Origin: Polyangium sp. 6x1
GTDB lineage: Bacteria; Myxococcota_A; Polyangia; Polyangiales; Polyangiaceae
NCBI RefSeq assembly: GCF_029946515.1
Contig: NZ_JARZHH010000038.1
Span: 43,656-107,655, forward strand
Direction: 5' to 3'
DNA: 64,000 nucleotides
Part shown: piece by piece, positions 50,401-61,053 of the stretch
Position numbering within the stretch: position 1 is the stretch's first letter
How the letters are laid out: each line of letters begins with the position of its first letter
Notes under the pieces: generated by a model
The model's input: the letters and a program-made list of their open reading frames with translations, nothing else
Databases searched by the model: none
Told to the model about the DNA's origin: nothing
Position numbers and translations under genes: made by a program

Positions 50401-51590
50401 TCCTTCGCCGGATCTGCCTTCTCCGCCTTGCCCGGCTTCTTCTCCGCGGCCGCGGGCAGCACCACGCTCGCGATGTCCGAGGACGACGACACCGTCACCG
50501 GCGCGCCCGCTTCATCCGTGAACCGCAAACGCACGCGCCCCTCGTCCGAGGTCGCGCCCGAGCAAACCTTCACCGCGACGAGGTGCGGGCCCGGCGCGGG
50601 CTCGATCCGCGCCGCCATTCGATCCAGCACGAGCCGCGGATGCACCTCCTCGCTCATCGCGACATCGGCGCCGTCCCAGAGCAGCCGCACCTTGCCCGTC
50701 GACGCCACGTGCACGAGCACGGGCTTCTGCGCCTGGCCCGCGGGCGGGTTCGGGAAGACGACCTTCGACGCGAGATACGTGCAGCTCTCGGCGCGCGGAT
50801 GCACGTAGAGGTCGAGCGGAACACCACGCCACGTCGACGACTGCGGCAGGATGCGCCGCCACGCGACGTCGTAAACGCCCCACGAATACCGCGCCGACGT
50901 GTCGTTGAGCTTCTGCCCCGGCGCCTCCGGGCCTTCCTTGTCGCGGATCCCTTCGCCCTTGTCCTGGAACGGACCGAGGATCGCCATCGACCGCACGAGC
51001 CCGCTCGTGTCGGGCGCGACATCGTACGTGATCGTCTTCGATCCGGCCCACGCAGCCCCCGTGGGGCTCGGCGAGAGCCACGCCGCGAGCGCCCGCGCGT
51101 CCCCCGCGACCGGCGACTTCGTCGCGGCCACCGCGCGCAGCCCTCCGCGCACCTTCCCGAGCGTCGCGCGCTCGTCGAGCGTCGTCGCCACGAGCAGCCC
51201 CGCGAGCGCGTCCGGCCCGCCTGCCGTCGCGCGCTGGAGCGCGAGATCCACCATCGGATCCGGCTGCGCCGCGGTCCACCGCGAGGGCGGCTTCGGAAGC
51301 GGTTGCGCCGCCGCGGCCTTGTCCTTCACGGGGTCCGGCTTCGCAGGCGCCTTGTCCTTCGCGGGCGCCTTGTCCTTCGAGGTTTGTCCCTTCCCCGCCG
51401 CGCCCGGTGCGCCCGCGACGGGCTTCTTCGCCCCGCCTGGATCGGCCTTTTTCCCGGGCGATTGCGCGAGCGCCGTGCCCGAGACGAGCCCCAGCGTGAT
51501 CACCCACGCGATGCCCCTTCGCCACGACGCCCCGGCGCGCAGACGTCGTGTTCCCTCGCCGATGGCCTGCGCGATCGAAGACCTTTCCAT
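47475..51590 (-). CDS. large exported DUF3857/transglutaminase-like protein
   Basis: The start is the ATG at 51590 with GAGG upstream. The 1,371-residue protein begins with a long basic signal (WRRGIAWVITLGLVSGTALA). A Lys/Pro/Ala-rich segment and a helical repeat region (about 330-700) follow. A DUF3857 domain lies at about 780-990 and a transglutaminase-like core has Cys1038 in KQGDCDDKAML. The matching His (MFDHGIAYLP) and Asp (MWLDATSP) are intact. Thus a cysteine-protease-like or crosslinking activity is possible. The C-terminal 200 residues are strand-rich (LPPFLAPRHETRAITIVP). It is paralogous in layout to 32724-36518. Confidence 0.85.
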   Translation of the reverse strand: MERSSIAQAIGEGTRRLRAGASWRRGIAWVITLGLVSGTALAQSPGKKADPGGAKKPVAGAPGAAGKGQTSKDKAPAKDKAPAKPDPVKDKAAAAQPLPKPPSRWTAAQPDPMVDLALQRATAGGPDALAGLLVATTLDERATLGKVRGGLRAVAATKSPVAGDARALAAWLSPSPTGAAWAGSKTITYDVAPDTSGLVRSMAILGPFQDKGEGIRDKEGPEAPGQKLNDTSARYSWGVYDVAWRRILPQSSTWRGVPLDLYVHPRAESCTYLASKVVFPNPPAGQAQKPVLVHVASTGKVRLLWDGADVAMSEEVHPRLVLDRMAARIEPAPGPHLVAVKVCSGATSDEGRVRLRFTDEAGAPVTVSSSSDIASVVLPAAAEKKPGKAEKADPAKEARVAAEIKPPKGVTRVKTQLEAGLDVGANPSPDAALRAAILRTLGGAEDARSPRAPGLLEAALRAKETPPDVFALAGYVSPFGAERSERLNLAFERGKAANDEATAAFAQRRLFESSLAARYPDWALARVREAPLSTATDLEARLLKIAGRSQMGAQGAYRAHRDELMAMTGEERGRAPTAVWAELSSVTRADPQTALVAARKLVEQRAGARDSRYVSAFRVQGGAELERAAAESLAHQRSADELVAIGQQLLDAGRNAWAREVFYVATLLSPNKASAFDGLAAARKAVLADEVRQGKPPSEPAERVTEALARALALEPTDQQRKAEIALRTRTPQGKTTMPDEQAIVQPSVFLARAKANPAKKGEVFDRQLHWTRVVTYHPDRRVSQLMHYAREIVVEPRTEMDLYESDIPAEGDRTELLFARVHRKDGSIALPEEQGGGGRGAYVRWPKLSSGDVVEIAVRSWTRDPVGRRGDAPFYFIDYVGSMDTRPILFNEVIVDSPAASPLAVDVINGKADRAETKTVGDRVIQRFVWDNPTNVRDEPLAPPIAETVPVVVGSTFAGWGDFRTWYKSAVEGFSTPDERIKELAAELTKGKKTRDEKIRAVFDYVADSIRYVNYVSGEAWLPNRPQISLARKQGDCDDKAMLLITLLKAIGIEATEVLVQTRYTGQSMLLRSEKVAVPMFDHGIAYLPAKDGAPAMWLDATSPQSRLGPLPAMDARTLAFFIDDGPAKMIETPASSPDDHGIDAEWRIELDGSGRGKLTANERHVGDAAFELRTNLVEPDARKQWAETYLTGKWVPGVELKGEVGFDGALPGGAAKLSYEATSQGIARREGSELVVPVSDTVTLTSQLAPLSSRTMPVVLPPFLAPRHETRAITIVPPEGYVFAELPPGGEEAGGEFGRAKIEFSPGEGGAVVVKRTLVFDLSTIPVDKYTKWRAWLQRVDGLMHRLVRLVPGDPRKTAPQKTAEKAAR

Positions 51591-51684
51591 GGGTACCTCG
51601 ATGCATAGCGCGGTGGCTCCGAGGGAGCGAGCCCCTCCACCCGGTTCTTGGCCCTCCTCGCCGCGCGCCTCTAGCCTCCCGCGC

Positions 51685-52170
51685 ATGCGCCGCGTCTCTC
51701 GTTTGATCGCCGCCCTCGCGCTCGCCTTGACCGCATCGCTCGCGCCTGCTTCGAGCGCGTTCGCGCGTGGCAAGGCCACGGTCGAGTGGACCCGCGTCGA
51801 CGCCCCGGAAGGAAAAGACGGCGACCGGATCGCCCGCACCCTGCGGAACCTCCTCAAAGAGGCCAGCCGCAAGGCTGATTTCGGCAAATCCGGCAAGGTC
51901 GCGCTCCGCGCCAAGATCACCGAGTACGTCGTCGAGAAGAAGGGCGACGTCCTGCGCATCCGCTGCACGGTCATCGGCCGCGTCGAGGGCGGGGCCAGCG
52001 CGAAGAGCCGGATCTCCTTCGGCGGTGATCCGAACGACCCGAAGGCCCTCGAAAAGCAAGTCCTCACGATGGTCGCGCACGGCGTCACGAGCCGCCTGGC
52101 CGCGATCGCCCGCTCCCGCGCCGAAGCGGAGGAAAAGAAGAAAAATGCGGCCCGTGAGGCCGAGGACTAG
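51685..52170 (+). CDS. small exported protein of unknown function
   Basis: The 161-residue product has a signal peptide (MRRVSRLIAALALALTASLA, cleaved near SAFA). The mature part alternates helix (DRIARTLRNLLKEASRKADF) and strands (KVALRAKITEYVVEK, DVLRIRCTVIGRVEG). The C-terminal 30 residues form a Lys/Glu/Ala coiled coil. I do not recognise a family. It diverges from the transglutaminase gene, with 94 bp between them, which must hold both promoters. Confidence 0.75.
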   Translation: MRRVSRLIAALALALTASLAPASSAFARGKATVEWTRVDAPEGKDGDRIARTLRNLLKEASRKADFGKSGKVALRAKITEYVVEKKGDVLRIRCTVIGRVEGGASAKSRISFGGDPNDPKALEKQVLTMVAHGVTSRLAAIARSRAEAEEKKKNAAREAED

Positions 52171-52171
52171 A

Positions 52172-52196
52172 AGAGCGCCGCGTTGTTCGGCGCTCT
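52172..52196 (+). terminator. hairpin after the small exported protein gene
   Basis: AGAGCGCCG and CGGCGCTCT form a perfect 9-bp stem with a 7-base loop one base after the stop codon. No T-run follows; it may still terminate or protect the 3' end. Confidence 0.5.
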
Positions 52197-52233
52197 GCGA
52201 GATTGCGCAGCAAGCTCGCCTCTAGGGGGTGAA

Positions 52234-52281
52234 TCGGCCGGGCTTCGCCTGGCCGAGAGGGGGACGCGAGGCGTCCCCCTC
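52234..52281. repeat. two adjacent palindromes (REP-like)
   Basis: TCGGCC...GGCCGA (52234-52256, one internal mismatch) is followed at once by GAGGGGGACGC, GAG, GCGTCCCCCTC (52257-52281), an 11-bp perfect stem. They lie in the 179-bp gap before the hemerythrin gene. The arrangement looks like a dispersed palindromic element, but only one copy is visible here. Confidence 0.5.
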
Positions 52282-52349
52282 GGGACACGACCGCTTTCGG
52301 ATTCGCCTCTCGACCCTCGCGGCAAATTGATTTAGTCCAGGGAGTCGAC

Positions 52350-52772
52350 ATGGAATACGACCGCATGCTCCGCACGCTCTTCGAGGAAGAAGACCGCGCG
52401 CGCGAGATGGCGAGCAAGCTGATGAAGGCCTCCCAGGAGTCGCGCGATGCGGCCTCCGCGGAGCGCCAGAGCCTCGTCGCCTTCCTCAAGGGCCCGATGG
52501 AGCGGCACATGGCGTACGAGGAGCGCGCCGTCTTCCCGCAGCTCGAGCGTCGCGGCCTCGGCGCCGAAGTGGGAGTCGCCCTGCGCCACCACGCGATGAT
52601 CCGCGAGGACGCCGAGAAGCTCGCCGCCGCCCGGCCCGGTGACGACGTGAGCCAGCTCATCTTCGACGTGGCGCGCCGCATGCTGCACCACACGAATTTC
52701 GAGGGAGATTACATCTACCCCGAGCTCACCTACGAAGCTTGGCGTGATCTCATGAAGGAGACCGCGGGTTGA
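52350..52772 (+). CDS. hemerythrin-domain protein
   Basis: The 140-residue four-helix protein has the His/Glu set of HHE hemerythrin domains: HMAYEERAVFPQL, RHHAMIREDAE and HHTNFEGDYIYPEL. Such domains bind a di-iron centre and handle oxygen, nitric oxide or iron. There is no signal peptide, so it should be cytoplasmic. The length is typical for a stand-alone domain. The kinase at 52825-54717 follows after 52 bp in the same direction and may be cotranscribed. Confidence 0.9.
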   Translation: MEYDRMLRTLFEEEDRAREMASKLMKASQESRDAASAERQSLVAFLKGPMERHMAYEERAVFPQLERRGLGAEVGVALRHHAMIREDAEKLAAARPGDDVSQLIFDVARRMLHHTNFEGDYIYPELTYEAWRDLMKETAG

Positions 52773-52824
52773 ACGCCGCGCTCTCGACATCTGCCCCGGG
52801 CGCCACGTACTCTGTGGGTTCCTG

Positions 52825-54717
<1,893 letters not shown>

Positions 54718-54726
54718 CGATCGAAA

Positions 54727-54756
54727 CGAAAAACCCCGCGAGCGCGGGGTTTTTCG
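54727..54756. terminator. bidirectional intrinsic terminator
   Basis: CGAAAAACCCCGCG, AG, CGCGGGGTTTTTCG is a perfect 14-bp stem with a run of five T on both strands. It lies between the convergent kinase and dnaK genes and should stop transcription from both sides. Confidence 0.92.
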
Positions 54757-54761
54757 ATCAC

Positions 54762-54791
54762 GGACGCCCCGACGTGATGCCCGGGGCGTCC
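54762..54791. terminator. second hairpin between kinase and dnaK
   Basis: GGACGCCCC and GGGGCGTCC pair across a 12-base loop, just after the dnaK stop on the minus strand and before the strong terminator. TTGTGTTTA follows on the plus strand. It probably assists termination. Confidence 0.55.
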
Positions 54792-54804
54792 TTGTGTTTA
54801 CGGA

Positions 54805-56709
<1,905 letters not shown>

Positions 56710-57039
56710 GGGAACCTTTTCCTCCGAGACGGTCGCGCACGGAATTCGGCGCGTGCGAGGCAGAGCGGCCAGGGAGAGCCTGCCTGGAAAACGCTACGTA
56801 AATGAGCCGGAAAGCTTCGAAATCCTTCTTGTTTTTCGAGTCGCTCCGGCTTCGCGGGTCGCTTCGCGGTCGAAAGTAACCACACGCCCCCTCACGTCAA
56901 CGGAAGCGCTGGCAGAACCCGGAAAAATCCATGCCCGGGTCGGGCCGTCCCGGAAGAACCTGCCGGTCCGTGACGACCGTCCCTTGCGATCTCCGGGATG
57001 TGCGTGCTAAGAGGCTCGGCCCTTCTCGGAGGAAGCGCC
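56710..57039. other. divergent intergenic region dnaK / rpmE
   Basis: The 330-bp gap has no coding sequence I can support. It is less GC-rich than its neighbours near 56800-56860. It holds the dnaK promoter candidate and, at the right edge, the rpmE RBS (GGAGGAAG). I found no CIRCE inverted repeat. Confidence 0.6.
56873..56900 (-). promoter_or_regulatory. dnaK promoter candidate
   Basis: On the minus strand TTGACG (56895-56900) and TACTTT (56873-56878) are 16 bases apart, about 165 bp upstream of the dnaK ATG. The match is to the housekeeping sigma consensus. Confidence 0.45.
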
Positions 57040-57252
57040 ATGAAGCAAGGCATCCACCCCAACTACGTCATGTCGACGATCAACTGCGCCTGCGGCTCGG
57101 TCGTCGTTACCCAATCGACCCGCGGCAGCTTCACGACCGACATCTGCTCCGCGTGCCACCCGTTCTACACGGGCAAGGCGAAGGTCATGGACGTCGCCGG
57201 CCGCGTCGACCGCTTCCGCAAGAAGTACGCGCAGACGCAAAAGGCGACCTGA
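57040..57252 (+). CDS. rpmE: 50S ribosomal protein L31, zinc-binding form
   Basis: The ATG at 57040 follows GGAGGAAG by about five bases. The 70-residue protein reads MKQGIHPNYV, then NCACGS and DICSACHPFYTGKAK. Cys16, Cys18, Cys36 and Cys39 form the zinc site, so this is the C+ form of L31. It belongs to the large ribosomal subunit. The order rpmE, DUF1385, prfA is common in bacteria. The frame extends 14 codons upstream, but the RBS and homology place the start here. Confidence 0.96.
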   Translation: MKQGIHPNYVMSTINCACGSVVVTQSTRGSFTTDICSACHPFYTGKAKVMDVAGRVDRFRKKYAQTQKAT

Positions 57253-57258
57253 TCCAGC

Positions 57259-57318
57259 GCGGAATATCCTTTTCCGCCTATCTCCCCCCGCGGGGCGCCC
57301 GCTCTGCGGGGGGGCGCC
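57259..57318 (+). terminator. weak hairpins after rpmE
   Basis: GCGGAA/TTCCGC (57259-57277) is followed by GGCGCCC/GGGCGCC (57294-57318). Neither has a clear T-run. They could reduce read-through into the DUF1385 gene. Confidence 0.3.
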
Positions 57319-57354
57319 TCCCACTCGGGTACTTCCCGCGCTAGAGTCTTCCCG

Positions 57355-58473
57355 ATGAGCCAGGAAGTCGCGCGCCCGTACATCGGCGGGCAAGCCGTGA
57401 TCGAGGGGGTCATGATGCGATCCCCTCGCTCGCTTTCCATCGTGTGCCGAAGACGCTCGGGCGAGCTCGTGGTCCGTGAAAGGGCCGCGCCCACGCTCGC
57501 GCAAGGTCCGCGCACCTGGCCGCTCGTGCGCGGCATCGTCACCGTCGTCGAATCGTTGAAGCTCGGCTCGCAAGCCCTGCGCTGGTCGGCCGATCTCTTC
57601 GAGCAAGACTTGGATGACGACGACAAGCCGGCGTCGAAGAAAAAGCCGCCGACCGCGAGCAACGTGCTCACGGCGCTCTCGCTGCCGATCCTCTCGCTCG
57701 TCACCTCGGGCGGAGAGGCGGCCCCGTCCACGGGGAGCAAGGGCGCGGGCGGGTTCGGGTTCATCTCGATCCTGTTCGCCGTGGGCCTGTTCGTCGCGGC
57801 GCCGCAGGCCGGCGCCGAGGGCATCAACAAGCTCCTGAAGCTCGACCTCGACGTCGGCTCGCCCGGCTTCCAGGCGCTCACGGGCGCGGCGAAGCTCCTC
57901 ATCGTCGTCGGCTACATGCTGCTCATCCGGCAGGTCGCCGAGATTCGCCGCGTGTTCCAGTACCACGGCGCCGAACACAAGGCGATTTCGACCTACGAGG
58001 CCCACGAGGAGCTCACGGTCGAGAACGCGGCCAAGAAGACCACGCTCCACGCGCGCTGCGGCACCACGTTCCTCGTGATGGTCGCGCTCGTGTCGATCCT
58101 CGTCTTCTCGGCGATCGGCGCGTTCCTCCCGACGATCCCCGGCGGACGGCTCGCGCAGAGCGTGGGCTTCTTCTTCATGAAGCTGCCCTTCCTGCCGTTC
58201 ATCGCGGCCATCACCTACGAGCTGCAGCGCTTCTTCGCGCGCTTCTGCACGGTGGGCCCGCTCCAGGTGCTGCTCTGGCCGGGCTTCCTCGTCCAGAAGA
58301 TCACGACCGCGGAGCCCGAGCCCGCGCAGCTCGAGGTGGCGCTCGCGTCGCTCCGCGCGACGCTCTGGCGCGAAGCCGCGACCACGAGCGCGCCCGCCGA
58401 GGTGCCCGACCGCGTCTTCCCCGATTACGGCCGACTCCTCGCGGATCCGGGCTACGTTTCCGCGCGCGTCTGA
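57355..58473 (+). CDS. DUF1385 (YqhQ-like) membrane protein
   Basis: The 372-residue protein begins near the DUF1385 signature YIGGQAVIEGVMMRSP. The conserved FQYHGAEHKAISTYE and HARCGTTFLVMV are present, with about four membrane segments (LPILSLVTSG, FGFISILFAVGLFVA, LIVVGYMLLI, VALVSILVFSAIGAFL). The His and Cys residues of the HGAEHK and HxRCGT motifs could bind metal. The family's function is unknown. A disordered Lys/Ala stretch at about 80-100 is an insertion. The gene is 16 bp from prfA and part of the usual rpmE-DUF1385-prfA cluster. Confidence 0.93.
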   Translation: MSQEVARPYIGGQAVIEGVMMRSPRSLSIVCRRRSGELVVRERAAPTLAQGPRTWPLVRGIVTVVESLKLGSQALRWSADLFEQDLDDDDKPASKKKPPTASNVLTALSLPILSLVTSGGEAAPSTGSKGAGGFGFISILFAVGLFVAAPQAGAEGINKLLKLDLDVGSPGFQALTGAAKLLIVVGYMLLIRQVAEIRRVFQYHGAEHKAISTYEAHEELTVENAAKKTTLHARCGTTFLVMVALVSILVFSAIGAFLPTIPGGRLAQSVGFFFMKLPFLPFIAAITYELQRFFARFCTVGPLQVLLWPGFLVQKITTAEPEPAQLEVALASLRATLWREAATTSAPAEVPDRVFPDYGRLLADPGYVSARV

Positions 58474-58489
58474 ACTCGGACCTCAAGCC

Positions 58490-59581
58490 ATGTTGCCGAT
58501 CGCGAAGCTCGAAGCCGTGGCGCGGCGCTTCCGGGAGCTCGAGCACTTGCTCTGCTCGCCGGAGGTGCTCGCCGATCACGCCAAGCTGCAGAAGCTCAAC
58601 AAGGAGCGCACGGACCTCGAGCCCGTCGTGGCGCAGTTCGCGCGTCTGAACGACGTCGAGCGTCGCATCGCGGAGGACCGCGAGGTGCTCGCCGATCCCG
58701 AGCTCGGCGAGCTCGCGCGTGCGGAGCTGCCCGAGCTCGAAGCCGAGCGCGAGACGATCGCGGGCGAGCTGGAATTGCTCCTCCTGCCGAAGGATCCGAA
58801 CGACGCGAAAAACACGATCGTCGAGATCCGCAGCGGCGAGGGCGGCGAGGAGGCCGCGCTCTTCGCGGCCGACGTCTTCCGCATGATCGTCCGGTACGCG
58901 GAGACGAAGCGCTGGAAGGTCGAGATCCTCAGCGTGAGCGAGGCTTCGGCGGGCGGGTACAAAGAGGTGATCGCGCTCGTCACGGGCCAGGACGTCTACT
59001 CGAACCTGCGTTACGAGGGCGGCGTGCACCGCGTGCAGCGCGTGCCCGCGACCGAGGCGCAGGGCCGGATCCACACGTCGACGTCGACGGTCGCCGTGCT
59101 GCCCGAGGCCGACGACGTCGACGTGCAGATCGACGACAAGGACCTCGACATCTCGATCGCGGCTTCCGGCGGCCCCGGCGGACAGGGCGTGAACACGACG
59201 AACAGCGCCGTGCAGATCCGCCACATCCCGACGGGCATCATCGTGAAGTGCCAGGACGAGCGCTCGCAGCTCAAGAACAAGGCGAAGGCGCTCAAGGTGC
59301 TGAAGAGCCGCCTGCTCGACATCGAGCGCAAGCGCCAGGAAGAGGCGCTCTCTGCCGAGCGCCGCACGATGGTCGGATCGGCCGAGCGATCGCAGAAGAT
59401 CCGCACCTACAACTACCCGCAGAACCGCGTCACCGATCACCGCATCGGCCTCACGATGCACAAGCTCGACCGCATCATGGACGGTGACCTCGACGAGCTC
59501 ATCGCCGCGCTGCGCACGCATCGCCAGGCCGAGCTCCTGAAGAAGGGCGGCTCGGAGGATCGCCCCCCCGAGAGCGAATGA
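58490..59581 (+). CDS. prfA: peptide chain release factor 1
   Basis: The 363-residue protein has the class I release factor layout. A helical domain comes first, followed by the stop-codon-reading tripeptide PAT at 186-188, which marks RF1 (UAA/UAG). The peptidyl-hydrolysis motif GGQ is at 230-232 in GGPGGQGVNTTNSAVQI. It ends translation on the ribosome. prmC, the Gln methyltransferase that often follows prfA, is not downstream; instead an unknown gene overlaps the stop by four bases (ATGA). Confidence 0.96.
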   Translation: MLPIAKLEAVARRFRELEHLLCSPEVLADHAKLQKLNKERTDLEPVVAQFARLNDVERRIAEDREVLADPELGELARAELPELEAERETIAGELELLLLPKDPNDAKNTIVEIRSGEGGEEAALFAADVFRMIVRYAETKRWKVEILSVSEASAGGYKEVIALVTGQDVYSNLRYEGGVHRVQRVPATEAQGRIHTSTSTVAVLPEADDVDVQIDDKDLDISIAASGGPGGQGVNTTNSAVQIRHIPTGIIVKCQDERSQLKNKAKALKVLKSRLLDIERKRQEEALSAERRTMVGSAERSQKIRTYNYPQNRVTDHRIGLTMHKLDRIMDGDLDELIAALRTHRQAELLKKGGSEDRPPESE

Positions 59582-60171
59582 TCACGCGGCCCGATCTCGA
59601 GGCGCTGCTCGTCGCGCTCGTGCTCGTCCCGGGGACGTACTCGCGCAACCGCTTCTTCGCGCTCTACACCGACCTTGAGGCGGCCCGCGTTCGTCGCCGC
59701 GCCAAGCTCCTCCGCAGCGTCGTCGCCGAGGTCACGCAGAGCGACCCCGCGCGCCGCGGGCACATCGTCGCGATCGACGAACGCGATGACGGCGGCGCGA
59801 CGTTCACGTACGTCGTCCCCTCGCTGAACCTGCGCCGCACGACGACGCTCTCGGAGCTCGAGCTCTCGATCGTGCGCTACGCCCTCGCGTGCCGCGCGGG
59901 CGCGATCGCGAAGGCGACGCCGCCGGACGAGAAAGCGTTCGCGCCGCTCGGCGAGGACGATCCGGTGCGCGCGCGCATCGAGGACACGCTGCGCAAGCTC
60001 GCGCCCGATCTCGCCGCGCTCACGTCGAGCGGCGCGCTCGCCGCGGACGAGGCCTGTGACCTCGACGAACCGTGTGATCCGGACGAACGGGACGACACTT
60101 CGGCGTCCGGCGTGCCATCCCCCGCGCCTTCCGGTCTTTCTTCTTTACCCGAGGGGGCGACCGAGCGATAA
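59578..60171 (+). CDS. hypothetical protein overlapping prfA
   Basis: The 197-residue product starts inside the prfA stop (ATGA), which implies coupled translation. Residues 1-110 mix helix and strands (DLEALLVALVLVPGTYSRNR, HIVAIDERDDGGATFTYVVP). The C-terminal 50 residues are acidic, Ser/Pro-rich and probably disordered, with DLDEPCDPDERDD. No signal peptide or known motif is visible. Its position where prmC often stands is noted, but it lacks the NPPY motif of that enzyme, so it is not PrmC. Confidence 0.75.
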   Translation: MITRPDLEALLVALVLVPGTYSRNRFFALYTDLEAARVRRRAKLLRSVVAEVTQSDPARRGHIVAIDERDDGGATFTYVVPSLNLRRTTTLSELELSIVRYALACRAGAIAKATPPDEKAFAPLGEDDPVRARIEDTLRKLAPDLAALTSSGALAADEACDLDEPCDPDERDDTSASGVPSPAPSGLSSLPEGATER

Positions 60172-60201
60172 CGCGAGCTTCGTGCATCCGGGGAGGACGA
60201 G

Positions 60202-60540
60202 ATGTGCATCTTCTGCAAGGTCGCGAAGCGAGAGATCCCGGCGAGGATCGTGTTCGAGGACGATGACCTCGTCGCGTTCCACGACATCAACCCCGTGGCG
60301 CCGATCCACGTCCTCGTGATCCCCAAGCAGCACATCTCGGGGATCGGCGAGGTGACCGCCGATCAGGCCGAGGTGCTCGGCAAGCTGCTCGTCGCGGCGC
60401 GGCGCGTGGCCGAGGACGCGGGGCTTATGCCGTCGGGTTTCCGCGTGGTCATCAACCACGGCCAGCACGCGGGACAGACCGTGCATCACATCCACGTGCA
60501 CGTGCTCGGGGGCAGGCCGCTCGCGTGGCCGCCGGGCTGA
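60202..60540 (+). CDS. HIT-family nucleotide hydrolase (HINT-like)
   Basis: The 112-residue protein has MCIFCKVAKREIPARIVFED at the N-terminus and the histidine triad HIHVHVL (H96, H98, H100) near the C-terminus. The NHG motif at 85-87 also fits HINT. Family members hydrolyse AMP-lysine and other nucleoside phosphoramidates in the cytoplasm. The length is typical. CxxC at 2-5 and His residues may bind zinc, as in some members. An RBS (GAGGACG) precedes the ATG at 60202. Confidence 0.95.
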   Translation: MCIFCKVAKREIPARIVFEDDDLVAFHDINPVAPIHVLVIPKQHISGIGEVTADQAEVLGKLLVAARRVAEDAGLMPSGFRVVINHGQHAGQTVHHIHVHVLGGRPLAWPPG

Positions 60541-60557
60541 TCGAAGCGAGGGACACG

Positions 60558-61040
60558 ATGCGTTTCGCTTTTTCGATGGTTTGCTTGGTCGCGTCGACCG
60601 CGCTCGTGGGCTGCGGCGACGAGGGCGATGGCCAGCCGGCTCCGGACTTCGTCAGGCGGACGATCGAGCTCGTCGAGCACGCCGACAACGAGACGGTCAC
60701 GCACGCCGACGCGACGATGATGGATACGGTCGGCGACATCCTCACGTTCGCGAATCCGGTCTTCGACAAGGCGAATGCGAACCAGGTCGGCACCGACCAG
60801 GGGTATTGCGTGCGCACCGAGGTCGGGAAGTCCTGGGAGTGCGAATGGACGGTGTTCCTCTCGGAGGGCCAGATCTCGGTCGCCGGGCCGTTCTTCGACG
60901 CCGAGGAGTCCGAGCTCGCGATCACGGGCGGCACGGGCATCTACGCGCAGGCGAGCGGCGAGATGCGCCTCGGCTTCCGCGATACGCCGGCGCCGAAGGT
61001 CGAATACAATTTCGTCTACGACGTGATCGTCCCTTATTGA
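60558..61040 (+). CDS. lipoprotein with allene-oxide-cyclase/dirigent-like barrel
   Basis: The ATG at 60558 gives a lipoprotein signal (MRFAFSMVCLVASTALVGC). The mature 140 residues show the strand pattern and the signature ITGGTGIYAQASGEMRLGF of allene oxide cyclase-like/dirigent barrels. The segment ending CVRTEVGKSWECEWTVFL contains the two Cys. Plant members guide oxylipin cyclisation or radical coupling, but bacterial lipoproteins of this fold have no proven role. The gene converges with the FAD-oxidase gene, with 13 bp between stops. Confidence 0.78.
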   Translation: MRFAFSMVCLVASTALVGCGDEGDGQPAPDFVRRTIELVEHADNETVTHADATMMDTVGDILTFANPVFDKANANQVGTDQGYCVRTEVGKSWECEWTVFLSEGQISVAGPFFDAEESELAITGGTGIYAQASGEMRLGFRDTPAPKVEYNFVYDVIVPY

Positions 61041-61046
61041 GGGACG
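61028..61046. terminator. hairpin across convergent stops
   Basis: CGTCCCT and AGGGACG pair across a 5-base loop covering the lipoprotein stop codon. AGGGACGTCCCT (61040-61051) is an overlapping perfect palindrome. There is no T-run; weak terminator or roadblock. Confidence 0.35.
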
Positions 61047-61053
61047 TCCCTCG

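Noticed and set aside
47550..51608. Plus-strand open frame of about 1,350 codons opposite the transglutaminase-like gene
   Set aside because: His/Arg/Asp-rich composition without motifs; antisense of a supported gene.
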